A stretch of DNA of 19,145 nucleotides from Bacteroidales bacterium UBA6207. Lineage in GTDB: Bacteria; Bacteroidota; Bacteroidia; Bacteroidales; F082. Positions 15,835 through 19,145 of the stretch are shown here, one piece after another. Position 1 is the first letter of the stretch; each line of letters starts with the position of its first letter. Under the pieces are notes generated by a model. It did no database searches and was not told the origin of the DNA. It saw nothing but the letters and a program-made list of their open reading frames with translations. Location of the stretch: contig DISP01000067.1 of NCBI GenBank assembly GCA_002421995.1, forward strand, positions 1 to 19,145. Reading direction: 5' to 3'. The position numbers and the translations under genes were made by a program.

Positions 15835-16785
15835 TTATTGATTGATAAATATTTTCTTGGTAAACTGTTTTTTATTGCTATCGGTAATTGTAACAAAATA
15901 CAATCCTTTTAAATGGCTTGCAGGAATGCTTATGCTTCCGGTATGAGCACTTATTTGATCAACAATTCTCCCTGAAACATCTGAGATAACAACTTCAACC
16001 GTGTTGATTTGAGTTGATTGAACTACTATTTGATTGTTATTAACAAAAACCTTTGGTTGGTTCAATTCAATTTCTGGTGTTGCAGTAATTAACTTGCCAC
16101 TAATAGTTACCATGTCGAAACGGCTTGTGCCGGCAGGGCCATAGGTGCTCGTTGAACGTGCAGCAAGGTAATTGCCGGATGTTGGATCAAAATCAGATAC
16201 AATTCTAAAGCCGGCATTGGCATTGTTGCTCAAACCGGGAACGGAAGCGAAGTCAACAGTACGCTGATTGAACCATGTGTCGCCAGTGCCTGTTGGCTGA
16301 GGAACAACAGTAAAAAGCTGTGCATCAACCCAAACAGGGTTAGATTCTGATACATTGGCGCAATATTGTACCATCCATGTGTTTGCTGCAGTATTGCTTA
16401 AGCGCTGGTCGAATATAAAACTGATATTTTCATAACCGGCAGTGCTGACGTTGAACTGAACGCCGGCAGTCTTAGGTGCGGTTCCCTGTGCCGGATAAGT
16501 AGTTGAATTCCAACCATAGTTTGGTGGAGAGGTAGTTTCAGGGTCGGAAGAGCCACCTGAGGCAACGCCGGAGGCAAAAGTGGCAGTTGTGCCACCGGCC
16601 AGCATGGCAAGGCCGTTGCCAATCACAGTGGCGGGTGCTTCTGCTCCGCCAGGTACCTGATCTGCTGCCGGGCCATTAAAGTTCCAGCGGGTGATTACCT
16701 CCTGTGCGTTTACAGTTGAAAATGTGCCCAGGATGATCAGGAATGTTGCGAATGTTTGAGCAATTGTGGTAAAAACTCGTTTCAT
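15835..16785 (-). CDS. Secreted T9SS cargo protein sharing a module with its neighbour
   Basis: A 316-residue exported protein. Residues 1-27 form a signal peptide (MKRVF, hydrophobic core, VNA before Q28). Residues about 29-230 are a beta-rich module that aligns with residues about 451-632 of the next gene: both have TRWNF or TQWAF near the start, a TYPAQ/TFPAQ motif, a VSTAGYENI/LSTIGYQNI motif, W-VQY, NNANAGFRIVS/NNAQFGLRIVS and a VTISG end. Residues about 240-316 are a T9SS sorting domain (VVISDVSGRIV, LKGLYFVTI, KKIFINQ). ATG 16785 is chosen over a TTG nine bases upstream because it gives a standard signal peptide. With only 5 bp to the next gene the two are probably translationally coupled. 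Function unknown. Confidence 0.9.
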   Translation of the reverse strand: MKRVFTTIAQTFATFLIILGTFSTVNAQEVITRWNFNGPAADQVPGGAEAPATVIGNGLAMLAGGTTATFASGVASGGSSDPETTSPPNYGWNSTTYPAQGTAPKTAGVQFNVSTAGYENISFIFDQRLSNTAANTWMVQYCANVSESNPVWVDAQLFTVVPQPTGTGDTWFNQRTVDFASVPGLSNNANAGFRIVSDFDPTSGNYLAARSTSTYGPAGTSRFDMVTISGKLITATPEIELNQPKVFVNNNQIVVQSTQINTVEVVISDVSGRIVDQISAHTGSISIPASHLKGLYFVTITDSNKKQFTKKIFINQ

Positions 16786-16836
16786 AGATAGCAATTTAAT
16801 TTATTGTTTCGTATTAAGAATAAGATACAATTCAGG

Positions 16837-16850
16837 CCTTTTTAAAAAGG
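16837..16850. repeat. 14-bp perfect palindrome in the leader of the T9SS gene pair
   Basis: CCTTTTTAAAAAGG is a perfect inverted repeat 52 bp upstream of ATG 16785. It could be an operator or a small leader hairpin. It has no T tract in the minus direction, so it is not a clear terminator of the upstream gene. Confidence 0.4.
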
Positions 16851-16864
16851 GCTTGCAAATTAAG

Positions 16865-16897
16865 CAAAAACATGCAATCCAATCCATTGTTAACAAA
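16865..16897 (-). promoter_or_regulatory. Weak candidate promoter of the T9SS gene pair
   Basis: On the minus strand TTTG (16897-16894) is followed after 21 bp by TGTTTTTG (16872-16865), one mismatch from TAnnTTTG. A second near match, TTAATTTG, lies at 16863-16856 without well-placed TTG. One of these may serve the pair; I cannot choose. Confidence 0.3.
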
Positions 16898-16934
16898 TAA
16901 ATAATGTGAAAAAACATGCTTGGTAAACAGCTTT

Positions 16935-18398
16935 CTATCTCATATTTTCGAGTTTACTGATGCCGTTCCTGTTGATCTGTAATCTGTATCTTTTGTAACT
17001 CACTGTTTCTTCATGTTTTAGCTGAAGAATAAAATTCAGATAATAAACCTTATCGCCATTGATGATGTGATAGCTTTTGTTTTTGTCGGTGAGAAAAAGA
17101 AAAAACTCAGGATTATCCATTTTTGCCAATAAGCCGTTGATGTTGAATCGAATGATGTCGTTGGTGCCGGCAAAAAAATAGTCGCCACATTTATCGAGGC
17201 TTTGGCGGTTTAGTTTTACGAGTTTTCTATAGAGAATTATTTTTTCGTCGTTGTTGCGGTTGTCGGCTTCCAGGATTGCCGATCGGTTTCTGATGCGGAT
17301 TACCTCTGCAGGCACATTGCTTTCGCTGATAAAGTCCATGGCTTCTTTGCTCCAGCCGATGTCAATATCTTTGAGACTAATCAATGTCTTGTGATCGAAA
17401 TAATTAGGTCCGAGTTTATGTGCAAAGTAATACCTGCCAAGTTCTTTTATACGGTCTTTGAGCATATAGCTGATTACCAGGGCCACAAAAAACGGCATAG
17501 TAAGGTTTCCATATTTTTGCTGAAAGGAAAAAGCTACGGCAGTTGCAAAAACCATGCTGATTCCGGCTGCAATACTCAGGTAAATCTGCTCGGTGATGAT
17601 TCCATCTTTCTTCTTACGGGTGAAAAGGAAGAGCACATCTTCAGCATATTTTTTGAGCAGACCCAGGCGGTGAACAAGCTCGCGGTTTCCATCCTTGCTG
17701 TTGCGGTCAACAACAAGGAAATTGTTTTCTTTTTTGTATTTTATCTCGCTTCGGATGAGGCTCCAGAGGTTTTTTGCCGCCTCGGTTTGTGGTGCTGTTT
17801 CAGGAGCTTGCAGTGCACTCAGGAGCCTGAAGCAATGCTGTTCGATTGTATTGCTGAGAAACTCGTCGCCAAACCTGTAATAATTAATCAACTTTTGATT
17901 TACGGTCGGGACGTTTATGATTTGCCACAAAGTCCGGTAATGGTAGATGATCTTTTGGGTGTTTTGAACATATGCATCTGTCAGAACCAAACTGTCTTCG
18001 GCCCTGGACGCCTGGATGATATGCGTTGTTTCGTTGCGGAGGGCGCTCCTGCAGACCGAAAGAAACAGTTTGATCTGATGTTCGTATTCGGTGATATTGG
18101 TGCGTGTGGGAGAGCTGGCTAAACTATTGAATGCTTTTTCAAGTTTTTGAATAGGCGAATCATCTCCAACGGTGATGTCCCTGAGGAGATAAACAGGTGT
18201 AATGAGTCGGATGTTTGACTTCAGATCGCGGTAAAAATCTTTTTTGTCGTAGGTTGAAGGGTTGATATCGAGGCTGTTGGGAATAAAAATCCAGATATTG
18301 ACAGCAAACTCGCTGACTTTCTTTTTCCGGCGGGCATAAAATCCCAGTTTGAACTCAACCGAGTATTTGTTGTGTATTTTTACGTTCTCTTCGATCAT
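16935..18398 (-). CDS. Unrecognised 487-residue protein with two predicted membrane segments
   Basis: I do not recognise this family. The N-terminal part (about 1-90) is a soluble, beta-rich-looking segment (FKLGFYARRKKK, VNIWIFIPNSLDINPSTY, IRLITPVYLL). A mainly helical region follows (about 90-265). Two adjacent hydrophobic segments at about 272-292 (IYLSIAAGISMVFATAVAF) and 300-318 (MPFFVALVISYML) form a likely hairpin, followed by a basic stretch (KDRIKELGRYY). The C-terminal soluble part (about 325-487) is mixed charged and ends in a beta-like segment (KVYYLNFILQLK, YKRYRLQI). No signal peptide, so it is probably an inner-membrane protein with both large domains in the cytoplasm. It lies 27 bp after an SLC13-type transporter gene on the same strand and is likely co-transcribed with it. 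The codon use and frame are clean, so the gene is real. Confidence 0.85.
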   Translation of the reverse strand: MIEENVKIHNKYSVEFKLGFYARRKKKVSEFAVNIWIFIPNSLDINPSTYDKKDFYRDLKSNIRLITPVYLLRDITVGDDSPIQKLEKAFNSLASSPTRTNITEYEHQIKLFLSVCRSALRNETTHIIQASRAEDSLVLTDAYVQNTQKIIYHYRTLWQIINVPTVNQKLINYYRFGDEFLSNTIEQHCFRLLSALQAPETAPQTEAAKNLWSLIRSEIKYKKENNFLVVDRNSKDGNRELVHRLGLLKKYAEDVLFLFTRKKKDGIITEQIYLSIAAGISMVFATAVAFSFQQKYGNLTMPFFVALVISYMLKDRIKELGRYYFAHKLGPNYFDHKTLISLKDIDIGWSKEAMDFISESNVPAEVIRIRNRSAILEADNRNNDEKIILYRKLVKLNRQSLDKCGDYFFAGTNDIIRFNINGLLAKMDNPEFFLFLTDKNKSYHIINGDKVYYLNFILQLKHEETVSYKRYRLQINRNGISKLENMR

Positions 18399-18425
18399 TT
18401 TTGGGTTTTATATGCTTTAAGGAAA

Positions 18426-19145
18426 TCAGAACAAACCATGTGGGGTTATGCCAAGCCACATGAACCAGGTCTGGCCGGCAAGGATCATTAACAGCCAGGA
18501 CACAACCATCATCGTTATCCCGAACTTAAAAGTATCAGCATAGGTATATTGATCAGTCTCATACATCAAAGCAGCCGGTTTGCTGTTGAATGGCAACACA
18601 TACACATGTTCGATCATGAAGGCAACAGGTAAAGCAAGACTTAGAACTTCATAGCCAAATCTGTTTGCAACACCAATCGCAATTGGAACAAAAATCATGG
18701 TACGCATGGTTTTCGACTGAAACAGCAATGCACTGAAAACCATCACACCGGTTAATAAAACATATAAAAACCAAAAAGGCGTGTTTTGCGAAATTCCAAG
18801 ATTATCAAAAAAAGCGTTCACGCTGATAGCCGGAAGGTCGGTTGCCTCCAATCCGCTGCCCAAGGCATATGCACCGGCCGAAAACAGCATAAGATGCCAG
18901 GGAACATCAACTTCGTTCCATTTCACCACGCCGATGCCCGGAAGCAAGGCTACAATTGCACCTACAAAAGCCACAGCAGTTGCACTGATGCCATGTAATT
19001 TGTCGGTGGCCCAAAAGCCTAAAATGAGCACGAAAATCACAACAGCTTTCAGTTCAGAAATGTTGATCTTTCCAAGTTTGTGGTACTCCTGCCGCAAGCG
19101 GTCCATTCCGCCTTCAATTTGTGGAATACGTTGGTCTTTTGGAAG
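18426..19145 (-). CDS. SLC13/DASS-family anion transporter, C-terminal half (5' end outside window)
   Basis: The last 239 residues of an inner-membrane transporter; the frame stays open to the right edge (PKDQRIPQIEGG then MDRLRQEYHKLG), so the Met at 19106 is internal. At least five to six hydrophobic segments are visible (VVIFVLILGFWAT, ATAVAFVGAIVALL, HLMLFSAGAYALG, FLYVLLTGVMVFSALLF, FVPIAIGVANRFG, MMVVSWLLMILAG). The layout matches the C-terminal repeat of divalent anion:sodium symporters (dicarboxylates, citrate or sulfate). Where that repeat normally has the Ser-Asn-Thr motif this protein reads SKT (codons 18716-18708), which may alter cation coupling. The substrate cannot be assigned from half a protein. 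Confidence 0.82.
   Translation of the reverse strand, partial: LPKDQRIPQIEGGMDRLRQEYHKLGKINISELKAVVIFVLILGFWATDKLHGISATAVAFVGAIVALLPGIGVVKWNEVDVPWHLMLFSAGAYALGSGLEATDLPAISVNAFFDNLGISQNTPFWFLYVLLTGVMVFSALLFQSKTMRTMIFVPIAIGVANRFGYEVLSLALPVAFMIEHVYVLPFNSKPAALMYETDQYTYADTFKFGITMMVVSWLLMILAGQTWFMWLGITPHGLF

Noticed and set aside
16887..16896. Palindrome TTGTTAACAA upstream of the T9SS pair
   Set aside because: Short A/T-rich palindrome in an A/T-rich gap, with no second copy seen; too likely by chance to call an operator.
17391..18122. Plus-strand open frame of 243 codons
   Set aside because: It lies wholly antisense inside the 487-residue gene; Cys-rich, low-complexity translation typical of a shadow frame, with no promoter or start context.

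Overview
The window looks like chromosomal DNA from a member of the Bacteroidota. The evidence is: two secreted proteins that end in Por/type IX secretion (T9SS) sorting domains; Bacteroidota-type promoters (-7 TAnnTTTG, with a TTG/TTTG about 20 bp upstream) in front of a tRNA and an RNA-binding protein gene; few recognisable Shine-Dalgarno sites; a single-RRM Gly/Arg-rich protein; and an Arg tRNA without an encoded CCA. I cannot assign a genus.

Positions 1-5626 (+ strand) hold an alpha-glucoside gene cluster: the 3' end of a trehalose-synthase-like GH13 gene, a fused beta-phosphoglucomutase-like HAD/GH65 gene, and two tandem paralogous P-loop kinases of the uridine kinase/phosphoribulokinase type. 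A strong intrinsic terminator at 5688-5719 closes it. A reasonable reading is maltose or trehalose interconversion, then phosphorolysis to beta-glucose-1-phosphate, mutation to glucose-6-phosphate, and possibly phosphorylation of the freed sugar by the kinases. The kinase step is inference.

Positions 5774-10087 (+ strand) form a second unit: a cytoplasmic GH13 alpha-amylase-like enzyme, a GH13_8-type glycogen branching enzyme, and a YkgJ-type cysteine-cluster protein. The first two suit storage glycogen metabolism. The third is probably only co-transcribed.

Positions 10135-10296 (- strand) hold tRNA-Arg(UCU) with a promoter and a possible terminator. Positions 10449-11052 (- strand) hold a small RRM protein gene with its own promoter, an inferred leader of about 120 nt and a strong terminator.

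Positions 11156-16897 (- strand) hold a two-gene secretion unit: a 316-residue T9SS cargo and a 1538-residue multidomain T9SS cargo with four PKD domains, 5 bp apart. They share a homologous non-catalytic module. Positions 16935-19145 (- strand) hold an unrecognised 487-residue protein with two predicted membrane segments, 27 bp downstream of an SLC13/DASS-family transporter gene that runs off the window. Its visible SNT-type motif reads SKT.

I saw no insertion sequence, CRISPR array, phage gene or rRNA. The parts most worth following up are the paired kinases, the shared secreted module, and the transporter/unknown membrane protein pair.
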